Shown: in pieces, positions 27,401 through 37,966 of the stretch | Numbering within the stretch: position 1 is the first letter of the stretch | Layout of the letters: each line of letters starts with the position of its first letter | Source of the DNA: Paenibacillus xylanexedens | GTDB lineage: Bacteria > Bacillota > Bacilli > Paenibacillales > Paenibacillaceae | NCBI RefSeq assembly: GCF_001908275.1 | Contig: NZ_CP018620.1 | Span: 2,418,001-2,482,000, forward strand | DNA length: 64,000 nt | Direction: 5' to 3' | Translations under genes and position numbers: made by a program | The notes under the pieces: generated by a model | Seen by the model: the letters and a program-made list of their open reading frames with translations, nothing else | The model's database searches: none | What the model was told of the DNA's origin: nothing

Positions 27401-30021
27401 ACAAAGACCCTGAGGTGAATGTCGCTGTTCTTGGTGATTTCAATGACTTCCAATTCTCAAATACATTGAACATTGTTGAAGGTAATGAACTGGACAACCT
27501 GGTAAACGAACTACCAGAAAATCAGCGTTACTCCTACATCTATGATGGAAACTCTCAGACACTGGATCACATTTTGGTGAGTAAAAATCTAACTGAGACA
27601 GCAGCTATCGAAGTGGTACATGTGAATGCCGATTTTGAGACAGCGGATGGACGGGTGAGCGACCATGATCCACTACTCGCACAATTAAGTATTGGAGATT
27701 TAGTGGAAGAAGGGGACTTCAACCTGCGCGTACTGCACACGAATGATACGCATGCGCATCTGGATAACATCCCGCGCCGAGTAACGGCAATTAAGGAAGC
27801 GCGCAATGATAATACCCTGGTGCTGGATGCAGGGGACGTATTCTCTGGTACATTGTACTTCAATCTGTTTAACGGTCTGGCTGATCTGGAGTTCATGAAC
27901 ATGATCGGATATGATGCCATGACCTTTGGTAACCATGAGTTTGATAAAGGTCCAAGCATGCTGAAAGCATTTATTGAAAAAGCAGAGTTCCCGTTTGTAA
28001 GTGCTAATATTGATTATTCAAAGGATGCGAGTTTGAGTGGTTTGTACAACAATAGCATCGGTGATCCGGGTGAGAAAGCCGAAATCTATCCGGCGATTAT
28101 TACGGAAGTGAATGGTGAGCGAGTCGGTATTTTCGGACTGACAACACCGGACACGGTATCTCTTTCTTCACCAGGAGATGACTTGAAGTTTGTAAATTAT
28201 AAGGCAAGTGCACAAGCAACTGTACAAATGCTGCAAAATGAAGGTATTAATAAAATCATTGCTTTGACTCACCTGGGCTACTCTGAGGATCTGAAATTAG
28301 CTGAAGCCGTAGAAGGAATCGACATTGTGGTAGGTGGTCATTCACACACCATTCTGAAAGAACCGATTGTTGTGGGCAGCCAAGATGAGCCAACATTGGT
28401 TGTGCAAACCGGGGAATATGACGTTTCTCTTGGTCAATTGGACGTTACGTTTGATGAAGCGGGTATATTGAAAAAGTGGAACGGCAAATTACTGAGTCTA
28501 GATGCGAAAGATGCTGCCAACCAATTCATCTATGCTGATGATGTGGAAGCCGCAAACAAGTTGAAAGAATATGCTCCTCAGTTGGAACAGTTCAAGAAAA
28601 CCGTTATTGGTAAAACAAATGTGTTCCTGGATGGAGAACGTGGCACTGTGCGGAAACAGGAAACCAATTTAGGAAACCTGATGACAGACGGTATGCTGGA
28701 GAAAGTGAAATCCATTGTGGAGGAAAACGACGTCAAAGGATACGTCGCGATCCAGAACGGCGGTGGCATTCGTGCTTCATTCCAGACAGGTGATATTACG
28801 CTGGGCAATCTCCTGACTGTGATGCCATTCGCTAATAATCTGTCTGCGTTGAAAATGACAGGCAAGGAAATCACAGCCGCGCTGGAAAATGGTGTTAGTG
28901 GTGTGGAAACGGGAGAAGGACGTTTTCCGCAAGTGGCAGGCATGCGGTTCTACTACGATTCCACGAAACCAGGCGAGAAAATTGATGCAACAACCAACAC
29001 CGTAACCCAAGTTGGTCAACGTATGGTCAAAGTTCAGATTAAGAATGCAGATGGTACGTACACGGATATCGATCCGAATGGGTATTATCTCGTCGCTACC
29101 AATTCATTCATGGCTAACGGTGGAGACTTCTATCGTGCTATGAGAATGGCGAAAGATGATAATCGATTCTACGAATTAAATCTGGTCGATTATGAAATCT
29201 TCCATGAACATCTGGACCGTGTAGGTACAGTTGATCAAAAGACGGAAGGACGTAGTACGGATCTGAAGGGAGCGCCACTTCCGGGGGACGGTAATGGAAG
29301 CAATCCTGGTAATGGTGGCGGCAATAATGGAAGTAATCCGGGCAGTGGTAACAGTGGTGGAGGTTCTACAACACCTACTACGCCTGTAACCCCAACTACA
29401 CCGACTACACCAACCAATCCTACGAACCCAACTACGCCAACCGTTCCGGGTAATGGAGGAAATCCTAATCCAACAACTCCGGTTGTGGACCTGAAGGACA
29501 TTGGAAATCACTGGGCAGCAGCTGCCATTGAACAGGCCATTTCCCGGGGAATTGTGAACGGATATCAGGATGGTAATTTCCGTCCGAATGCACCAGCGAC
29601 ACGCGCCGAATTCATTGTTATGTTGGGAAGAGCATTTGAACTTCCAGCCAGCAACAAGGCATTGACGTTTAAGGATGCTGCTGGGATACCTGCATGGGCA
29701 CAATCCTTTATTGCTCAGGCAGTGGATCAAGGCATCATTAGTGGGTACACGGATGATACGTTCCGTTCATCGGGCAAAGTATCGCGGGTAGAGATGACGG
29801 TTATGCTCGTCAGAGCACTCGATCTTCCGGTACAATCCAATCCGGCACTGAGTTTTGCGGATGCAGATAAAGTACCTGCCTGGGCCATTCCATATATCGC
29901 GGCTGCATATGATGCAGGGCTGGTAAAGGGAACAGGCAAGAACATGTTTAACCCCCTCGCCGAGGCAACCCGTGCTGAAGTTGTAACCCTGTTGATGTCA
30001 GCAAGCGAGTTGAAAAAGTAA
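24448..30021 (+). CDS. Giant SLH-anchored YhcR-like endonuclease/exonuclease and 5'-nucleotidase
   Basis: 1857-residue cell-surface protein. Order: signal peptide (1-35, ...KAAAA); DUF6359/OB-type domain TVAEALALGSDDSTATVEGYVVG; chitobiase-C-like strand domains near 160-230 and 434-508; OB-fold domains near 240-420 and 517-620; an endonuclease/exonuclease/phosphatase domain at ~777-1075 (ATFNVENF, IMEVQDND, NHFNSKGGD, LGDFND, VSDHDPLL); a metallophosphatase 5'-nucleotidase at ~1091-1300 (HTNDTHAHLDN, DAGDVFSG, GNHEFDKG, GGHSHT); the 5'-nucleotidase C-terminal domain at ~1400-1600 (NGGGIRASF); a Pro/Thr/Gly linker; three SLH repeats from ~1684. It can be expected to cut extracellular nucleic acid and dephosphorylate the nucleotides. 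ATG 24448 follows AGGAA; the longer frame from 24391 adds no signal features. Confidence 0.93.
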   Translation: MQSKQIKSWLRLFLAVVLLITGAIPAGLFSSKAAAADEPLTVAEALALGSDDSTATVEGYVVGTYSNGPSVNLNPPFTVDTNFAIADSPTETNLSKMMPVQVPTTAPRSTFGLQSNPSLYQSKVRINNGTLSQYFTSKGIRSVTSTTFQLIDDTPETEVANVTANPSPGAVPSGTQVTLGTTTVGAAVYYKLNDENAFLPYTVPITVNDAMHIEAYAHKEGLLDSAIALFNYTIVDNTPISISDARNKPENSPVTVQGIVTYREESGGMANLYIQDENAGIVIRGTDSSVEPGDRIEAYGPLTIYNGLLQVEKDKAGFPGGYIKILDKTQEIPEPLTLTSKDFEPAEGGGKGTGGIYEGMLVEVNGVTVTRSSSSTFFATDVDGREITIYAKNSPTALAVGKTYEKVTGVLTYHTSYGLELIPRTAADVVENLLSVTASVPSGGIVKGSTVTLSSPMAGAEIYYTVNGTNPTPTSTRYTGPIKVDEDTAIKAIAVSGGNTSIVYTYTYKVLQELNNLRIHDIQGATHNSLYDGLAVQNVEGIVTHVVNATSFYMQEIPGMEDNDDRTSEGILVYKSAHGMTVGNKVSVSGQVKEYATATTELAITEIVATIITVEDSNKDLPEPVVLGANGRMIPTVIDSDQFGEFNPDKDAIDFYESLEGMRVKLDNATIIGPYSSEPGLAVVVDNGPNNPLRTPAGGVILTGDGAEPFESSLNPQRLFINKKPSQAVKTGDKLGGSIKGVMTYSNGNFKVIPEGNLPAITPSPLVQAITKIQPTDDKLTIATFNVENFSQKDAARAVKIGGIVVNNLKNPDIIGIMEVQDNDGATDSGATAADASFQTLIDAIATKGGPAYKYTDIAPENNKDGGAPGANIRVGFLYNESRVSLKQGIKGSATTAIQVDADGSLSNNPGRIAPGDEAFASSRKPLAAEFEFNGERVVVIANHFNSKGGDLKPFGSIQPATRSSEVQRAKQAALVNGFVKELLNKDPEVNVAVLGDFNDFQFSNTLNIVEGNELDNLVNELPENQRYSYIYDGNSQTLDHILVSKNLTETAAIEVVHVNADFETADGRVSDHDPLLAQLSIGDLVEEGDFNLRVLHTNDTHAHLDNIPRRVTAIKEARNDNTLVLDAGDVFSGTLYFNLFNGLADLEFMNMIGYDAMTFGNHEFDKGPSMLKAFIEKAEFPFVSANIDYSKDASLSGLYNNSIGDPGEKAEIYPAIITEVNGERVGIFGLTTPDTVSLSSPGDDLKFVNYKASAQATVQMLQNEGINKIIALTHLGYSEDLKLAEAVEGIDIVVGGHSHTILKEPIVVGSQDEPTLVVQTGEYDVSLGQLDVTFDEAGILKKWNGKLLSLDAKDAANQFIYADDVEAANKLKEYAPQLEQFKKTVIGKTNVFLDGERGTVRKQETNLGNLMTDGMLEKVKSIVEENDVKGYVAIQNGGGIRASFQTGDITLGNLLTVMPFANNLSALKMTGKEITAALENGVSGVETGEGRFPQVAGMRFYYDSTKPGEKIDATTNTVTQVGQRMVKVQIKNADGTYTDIDPNGYYLVATNSFMANGGDFYRAMRMAKDDNRFYELNLVDYEIFHEHLDRVGTVDQKTEGRSTDLKGAPLPGDGNGSNPGNGGGNNGSNPGSGNSGGGSTTPTTPVTPTTPTTPTNPTNPTTPTVPGNGGNPNPTTPVVDLKDIGNHWAAAAIEQAISRGIVNGYQDGNFRPNAPATRAEFIVMLGRAFELPASNKALTFKDAAGIPAWAQSFIAQAVDQGIISGYTDDTFRSSGKVSRVEMTVMLVRALDLPVQSNPALSFADADKVPAWAIPYIAAAYDAGLVKGTGKNMFNPLAEATRAEVVTLLMSASELKK

Positions 30022-30045
30022 TAAAACGTATGATATAGACGGTGT

Positions 30046-30083
30046 AAACAGCTTGCAGACTTCCATCTGCAAGCTGTTTTTTT
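30046..30083 (+). terminator. Rho-independent terminator of the surface nuclease gene
   Basis: AAACAGCTTGCAGA and TCTGCAAGCTGTTT form a perfect 14-bp stem, followed by T's. The MITE-like element at 30089 begins just after it. Confidence 0.92.
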
Positions 30084-30088
30084 TACTA

Positions 30089-30248
30089 GGGCGTGTCTGA
30101 AAACTCCGAAGGAAGTAGATTTTGCCGAATTTTCGTTCCAAGCAAGGAAGTTTTCTGCAGGCGTGCCGGGGCAGGTCAAGGGAAAGTGACGCAGCAGGGG
30201 GCTAAAAGGCGGTGAAAGATGCACTTCAGCGAGTTTTGAGATACGCCC
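30089..30248. mobile_element. MITE-like element with 18-bp terminal inverted repeats
   Basis: 160 bp bounded by GGGCGTGTCTGAAAACTC on the left and, inverted on the right, GGGCGTATCTCAAAACTC (16 of 18 identical). It has no ORF of its own. The ends resemble transposase-recognised termini of insertion sequences that start GGGxGTGTCTxAAAA. No clear target duplication is visible (CTA on the left, AAT on the right). It lies between the nuclease terminator and a small membrane protein gene. Confidence 0.7.
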
Positions 30249-30319
30249 AATTAATGCCTGTTAATTTTCACCAAGTGAAGGTATAGTAGACAGGATTATA
30301 TTGAAGGAGTGTTGACGAA

Positions 30320-30538
30320 ATGCAAGATCAACCCGTTTTAATCGCCCTATTTGCAATAGCGGCAGGAATTTTTAGTTTGCTCGGTGGTATCAACAATTGG
30401 GACTGGTTTATGAAGAGTTTTAGAGCAGGGATTTTTGTAAAGACCATTGGACGGCAGGGCGCAAGAGTGGTATATGGTATTCTCGGTGTTGTCATGATTG
30501 CCATTGGTGTACTATTGTTGCTGATTGGTAAAGTGTAG
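30320..30538 (+). CDS. Small two-helix membrane protein, immunity-17 (Imm17)-like
   Basis: 72 residues: helix at about 5-24, then NNWDWFMKSFRAGIFVKTIGRQGARVVYGILG, then a helix at about 48-70. The NWDWF...K...GR.GARV.YGILG pattern is the one I associate with the Imm17 family of polymorphic-toxin immunity proteins, although many family members sit far from any toxin. AAGGAG lies 12 bases before ATG 30320. No toxin gene is adjacent; the nearest large surface protein is the nuclease/nucleotidase upstream. Confidence 0.65.
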   Translation: MQDQPVLIALFAIAAGIFSLLGGINNWDWFMKSFRAGIFVKTIGRQGARVVYGILGVVMIAIGVLLLLIGKV

Positions 30539-30751
30539 GAATAGAAAAGAAAAGAAAAGAGAAGAATTTGCAGAGCCTGAGTACATAATTCAGTTTTACA
30601 GCCTTTAATGTAGAAGGTAACGATTAGTACGTTTAGCTTTATGCTTGAGATTTTCGAGGTTAGTTCGGGTGTGGAGATTAGCATTTTAAAATGTCTTGAA
30701 GCCCAAGCCTTTATACCCTGGGGAAAGGGAGCAATTTTCCAAGGAACTCAG
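30539..30751. other. Intergenic stretch without a recognised gene
   Basis: Begins with a purine-rich AGAAAAGAAAAG tract. ORFs here are short and have no ribosome site or coding bias. A large palindrome follows at 30752-30920. The stretch 30921-31094 likewise shows no gene. Confidence 0.5.
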
Positions 30752-30920
30752 GACGCCTTATTTCGCCTTCAGCTCTTCTTTTTACAAAGTAAGGAACATC
30801 AGACACGTTATTTACTGGAATCCCTGACAAAAACACTGCAAACGACTGTTTTATTCTGATATAACGTGTCTCAGGTTCTTTAGATTTCTGGAATTACTTC
30901 ATATCCTTGAATAAGACGTC
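30752..30920. repeat. Large imperfect palindrome (two 60-base arms)
   Basis: Arms 30752-30811 and 30861-30920 have equal length and are inverted copies that agree best at their outer ends (GACGCCTTAT / GACGTCTTAT) and inner ends (GACACGTTAT in both, with AGGAACATCA / AAGAACCTGA beside it). The arm middles are diverged. The 49-base centre is not paired. It encodes no protein and may be the remains of a non-autonomous mobile element or a folded RNA. Confidence 0.55.
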
Positions 30921-31094
30921 TCCGATTCGTTAGCGCTTGTGTTTGCTCTGCTCCAACCGTGAGTGAGTAGCTGACTACTATCCTATCCAGAGCGAAGCTT
31001 TTCATTAAAAGGGAGAAAATCCACTTTAACGGCACTTCAGGTAAACTCGGGCTTTCATTAGGTTTGAAGACATTCCCAAGTAACAGTTACACTC

Positions 31095-31128
31095 AAAAAG
31101 ACCACCGAAAATTTTCGGTGGTCTTTTT
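31095..31128. terminator. Bidirectional terminator of the opuA operon
   Basis: A perfect 34-base palindrome with half AAAAAGACCACCGAAAA, giving a T5 tail in both directions. It lies 33 bases after the opuA permease/binding-protein stop on the minus strand. Confidence 0.92.
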
Positions 31129-31160
31129 ACCAAATTCAGGTTTAATCATCTCAATCTGGT

Positions 31161-34944
<3,784 letters not shown>

Positions 34945-35125
34945 GTTTTCACCCCTTCTGATGTGTTGTGCACTTCGAACGGCTTTCAGCATCCATAAGC
35001 CCATACACTTATGCGCCCAGCCACGAAATCCGGTAGTTGCTGCTTCGCTTCCCGTCTTTCTGGGTAACGTTTTTAAGTCTAACAATACTTAACCAGTATA
35101 TCAACCGAATAAACAGTACATAATG

Positions 35126-35149
35126 TTTGTACAGTAAAAACTGTACAAA
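35126..35149. promoter_or_regulatory. Palindromic operator at the opuA promoter, candidate GbsR site
   Basis: TTTGTACAGT and its exact inverse ACTGTACAAA flank AAAA. A third half-site, ACAGTACA, lies at 35114-35121. On the minus strand TTGTAC and CATTAT, 17 bases apart, could be the -35 and -10 of opuA, which would place the palindrome inside the promoter. This fits repression by the divergent GbsR-like MarR protein. Confidence 0.65.
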
Positions 35150-35445
35150 GTTTTCCTTTCATATGCTCCATCATTCTCCTTATTCTGGCTAATAAGGCAG
35201 CTTTACATTTGACATTGCTTTTCCTACAATAGAAAATGAGCTGAATTGAAGCTGAATTTTTTGGTTAAAAGATAGTCATAGGCAATTGTAGCCTGGTAAA
35301 GTTCCCATTTTCATACATTGGGTGAATGAAAGCCCTCTGGCATATATGATGTCCGGCCGAGTGCTTTCCCATGTAAGCAGGACTTTTAAAGTGTTGCAAT
35401 TATTTCGCCAAAGACTGTGGAATGTTCAGAATGGAGGTTGCAAGC

Positions 35446-36021
35446 ATGGGCTTGGACCATTTACAAGAGGAACAGCAGGCAACCGTGCTGAAGATTCGTA
35501 AGCGCGTCATTGAAGCCATTGGACGTAATATGGATCTTTACGGCGTTACGCTGTCGACGGGACACTTATATGGATTGCTATTTTTTGCAGACAAACCAAT
35601 GACCCTTGACGATATGGGACGGGAAATGGAAATGAGCAAAACGAGTATGAGTACAGGTGTACGAACACTGCTGGATTTGAAAATGGTAAATAAAGTGTGG
35701 AGCAAGGGCTCCAGAAAAGACCTATATGAAGTGGAATACGACTGGCATCAGACGTTTACGGATTATTTTGCGATTAAATGGAGAAAAGCCGTGGAGAGTA
35801 ACCTTCAGATTCTACGCAAATCAATTGAAGAACTGAATCGGTTAGTCGAAGGTCTGGATGAGCAGGCAGACGCTGAACTTATCCACATTCTGATGGAAGA
35901 CAAACACAAAGTTTTGCAAGCGGAAGCATATTACAAATGGTTGGATCGGTTGATTGATACCATGGAAAATGAAGAGATATACAAGCTGGTTCCGAAGGAA
36001 GAGATTAAGGAACATTCATAA
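35446..36021 (+). CDS. gbsR: GbsR/OpcR-like MarR-type repressor of osmoprotectant uptake
   Basis: 191 residues matching the GbsR layout: N-terminal helix, then a winged helix (TLSTGHLYGLLFFADKPMTLDDMGREMEMSKTSMSTGVRTLLDLKMVNKVWSKGSRKDLYEVE) and a long C-terminal helical domain (DYFAIKWRKAVESNLQILRKSIEEL). In B. subtilis GbsR and OpcR repress choline and glycine betaine import and synthesis genes, and choline relieves GbsR. Divergent position to opuA suggests the same role. ATG 35446 follows GGAGG by 8 bases. A -35 TTGACA at 35209-35214 with TAGAAA 15 bases on is a possible but short-spaced promoter. Confidence 0.88.
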   Translation: MGLDHLQEEQQATVLKIRKRVIEAIGRNMDLYGVTLSTGHLYGLLFFADKPMTLDDMGREMEMSKTSMSTGVRTLLDLKMVNKVWSKGSRKDLYEVEYDWHQTFTDYFAIKWRKAVESNLQILRKSIEELNRLVEGLDEQADAELIHILMEDKHKVLQAEAYYKWLDRLIDTMENEEIYKLVPKEEIKEHS

Positions 36022-36023
36022 TT

Positions 36024-36069
36024 ACATGCAAAGGGCCCTTTCCGTTATAGGAGAGGGCCCTTTGCATGT
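36024..36069. terminator. Strong hairpin between convergent genes
   Basis: ACATGCAAAGGGCCCT is exactly inverted at 36054-36069, forming a 16-bp stem with a short interior loop. There is no T run on either strand, so it may protect or process mRNA ends rather than act as a classical intrinsic terminator. Confidence 0.55.
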
Positions 36070-36148
36070 GGAATATCTTACTGAATTATTAATGAAGGAA
36101 CACGATGTAAAAGATAATTTTGCCCATCGTATCGACCTATGTTCACAT

Positions 36149-37780
36149 CTAATGTCCGATCAGACCTGCCTGAGGAAAGACTACAGACTGCTGAGCAATC
36201 TGTTCCAGTTCGTTCAGAATCTGCAACCGGCCAGCCGGGGTCCAGCATAACCGTTGCCAGTTCGAGATATCGTGAACGTTACCATACAATACAGCAGGGG
36301 ATCGATTCCATGATGCCGTTTGTTTTATGCGTCGGAACACCTTTTCACTGGCAGGCTGAAGCGAAGCACGATGGATCAACAGGTAATCCGTATCCAGCAC
36401 GGGAATACTATCCGCAACATACTCATTTCTGGAACTTTCGGGAGATACGAGCTGAGCAGGCTGAAGTCCCAATTCAGCATACAACAAGTGATTTAATGGA
36501 TGCTCGCCAGTCCCTTGTAAGCGAATGGACTGATTCGTAACCTCCATCAGAGCCAACCGTTTTTGTCCGAAATAGGGTTGCAGGTTCAGGCTTGCTTCCA
36601 GCTTGCGAAACTCAAGTTCTTTGAAATTCAGCAACGCGTGCTTCTCACGTCCGACCAGTTCGGCTATGCGAATATGGTTCTCTTTCCAGTCATCAGTGGA
36701 CTCCAAGATGATGGTGGGTGCAATACTTTTCAGGCGATCATAGTAGGGCTTGTGGTAAAAGTCACCGATGATCAAGTCTGGCTTCGCCTGCCGAAGTTGA
36801 TCGAATTGTCTGGTTAATCGGCGTTCTTGTTCATATTCATCCGTTTCTCGGTCAAACACACCTTCACCTTCCAGCACAGCTACCGGGCGCAGTCCAAGCG
36901 AGGCCAAGTTCTCATGGAATCCCATAATGGATGCCGTAGCTACGCGAAGTTGATCTCTTTTCATATATATGCTGGGAGCAATCCCCAAGGTTTGTTTGAA
37001 TTTGCGGCTAAAATAATACTCATTGCCATACCCGACAGATACCGCGACGTCTTTGAGGATACAGGATTCCTCTGTCAGCTGTTTTTTGGCTTCGTTTATA
37101 CGTAAACGATTCAGGTAATCGGTCGGTGACATGCCTTTGGCCTTCTTGAAACTGCGCGAATAAGAGCTGGGGGTGAGTCCAGCAATCTTGGCAAGCTGAT
37201 CCATGCTGATTCCTTCACTCATGTAACGTCGCATATACATAATACTGCGTTCCAAGGCAGGGTCCACTTTCTCATGATTGGCTTCCAGCCTGTTCTCTGA
37301 GAGAAATTGCAACAGCTCATGTAGCTGGCTATGTATGCTGATAAAGTGATCCGGTTGAAGACCGCGATAGGTTTCATACAGTTGTTCCAAACGTAATACA
37401 GCCTGCTGCTCATGACGAACCAGCAACCTGCCTGTCTGCCAATCCAGCGGGAAGGCGGGTGAAGAGGTCATTTTCCATTCACCGCGCACTTGCTGCAAAC
37501 AAACCGTATCCATGCTTAGCAATATACATTCGGTCACATTCGAGCGTGCAGCGGCCTCGATGTTTGTTCCTGGCTTCAACACGAACAAGCTGCCCGCTTG
37601 CGCTGTATAGGCTGTATCATTCAGGACCAGAACACCGTCTCCTTGCAAAATAAGACAGAGCATGGGCCGTGACACCGTCTTGCCTTGCACACGGAAATTC
37701 TCCCCACGACGCACACGGCACATGGAGGAGAGGAGCGGTAGAGATGAGGTTTCAGCAATGAAGGGAAACTGTTCAGTCAT
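36149..37780 (-). CDS. btr: Btr-like AraC regulator with ferric-siderophore-binding domain
   Basis: 543 residues: N-terminal AraC sensing region, a central AraC DNA-binding domain near 175-275 (ISMDQLAKIAGLTPSSYSRSFKKAKGMSPTDYL and ILKDVAVSVGYGNEYYFSRKFKQTLGIAPSIYMKR), and a C-terminal ~260-residue FhuD-like periplasmic-binding fold (RVATASIMGFHENLASLGLRPVAVLEGEG, QAKPDLIIGDFYHKPYYDRLKSIAPTIIL). B. subtilis Btr (YbbB) has this build and activates siderophore uptake when it binds bacillibactin. A Fur box lies 29 bases upstream. No siderophore transport gene is adjacent, so its targets are elsewhere. ATG 37780 has AAAGGA 8 bases upstream. Confidence 0.88.
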   Translation of the reverse strand: MTEQFPFIAETSSLPLLSSMCRVRRGENFRVQGKTVSRPMLCLILQGDGVLVLNDTAYTAQAGSLFVLKPGTNIEAAARSNVTECILLSMDTVCLQQVRGEWKMTSSPAFPLDWQTGRLLVRHEQQAVLRLEQLYETYRGLQPDHFISIHSQLHELLQFLSENRLEANHEKVDPALERSIMYMRRYMSEGISMDQLAKIAGLTPSSYSRSFKKAKGMSPTDYLNRLRINEAKKQLTEESCILKDVAVSVGYGNEYYFSRKFKQTLGIAPSIYMKRDQLRVATASIMGFHENLASLGLRPVAVLEGEGVFDRETDEYEQERRLTRQFDQLRQAKPDLIIGDFYHKPYYDRLKSIAPTIILESTDDWKENHIRIAELVGREKHALLNFKELEFRKLEASLNLQPYFGQKRLALMEVTNQSIRLQGTGEHPLNHLLYAELGLQPAQLVSPESSRNEYVADSIPVLDTDYLLIHRASLQPASEKVFRRIKQTASWNRSPAVLYGNVHDISNWQRLCWTPAGRLQILNELEQIAQQSVVFPQAGLIGH

Positions 37781-37808
37781 ACGGACCATCCTTTTGTCTT
37801 ATTTTCTT

Positions 37809-37827
37809 AATGATAACAATTATCATT
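37809..37827. promoter_or_regulatory. Fur box upstream of the Btr-like gene
   Basis: AATGATAACAATTATCATT is an inverted repeat with TGATAA/TTATCA halves, a close match to the 7-1-7 Fur operator of Bacillus (TGATAAT-n-ATTATCA). It predicts repression of the regulator in iron-rich cells. Confidence 0.85.
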
Positions 37828-37868
37828 CTCATATGGAAGATGTTTTTGAAAAATAGTTTTCGGCAACC

Positions 37869-37914
37869 AAAAAAGGACTACCAAGAGCCGTTATGGCTGC
37901 ATGGTAATCCTTTT
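37869..37914 (-). terminator. Rho-independent terminator of the propeller-protein gene
   Basis: On the minus strand AAGGATTACCA pairs with TGGTAGTCCTT, with an inner AGCC/GGCT stem, then a run of T's. Confidence 0.85.
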
Positions 37915-37966
37915 TGTTATGGACAAGTCCGTTGAATGGGCTATACGCCTGAATCAACATTAGATG

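Noticed and set aside
30320..30538. Polymorphic toxin-immunity module around the Imm17-like gene
   Set aside because: No toxin domain lies nearby; the upstream giant protein has defined nuclease and nucleotidase domains and an SLH anchor, not a toxin architecture.
30641..30859. 72-residue plus-strand ORF in the gene desert
   Set aside because: It has no ribosome site and low-quality composition, and it runs into the palindrome at 30752; no sign of coding.
36139..36540. Plus-strand 133-residue ORF after gbsR
   Set aside because: It is antisense to the end of the Btr-like gene and has no start signal.
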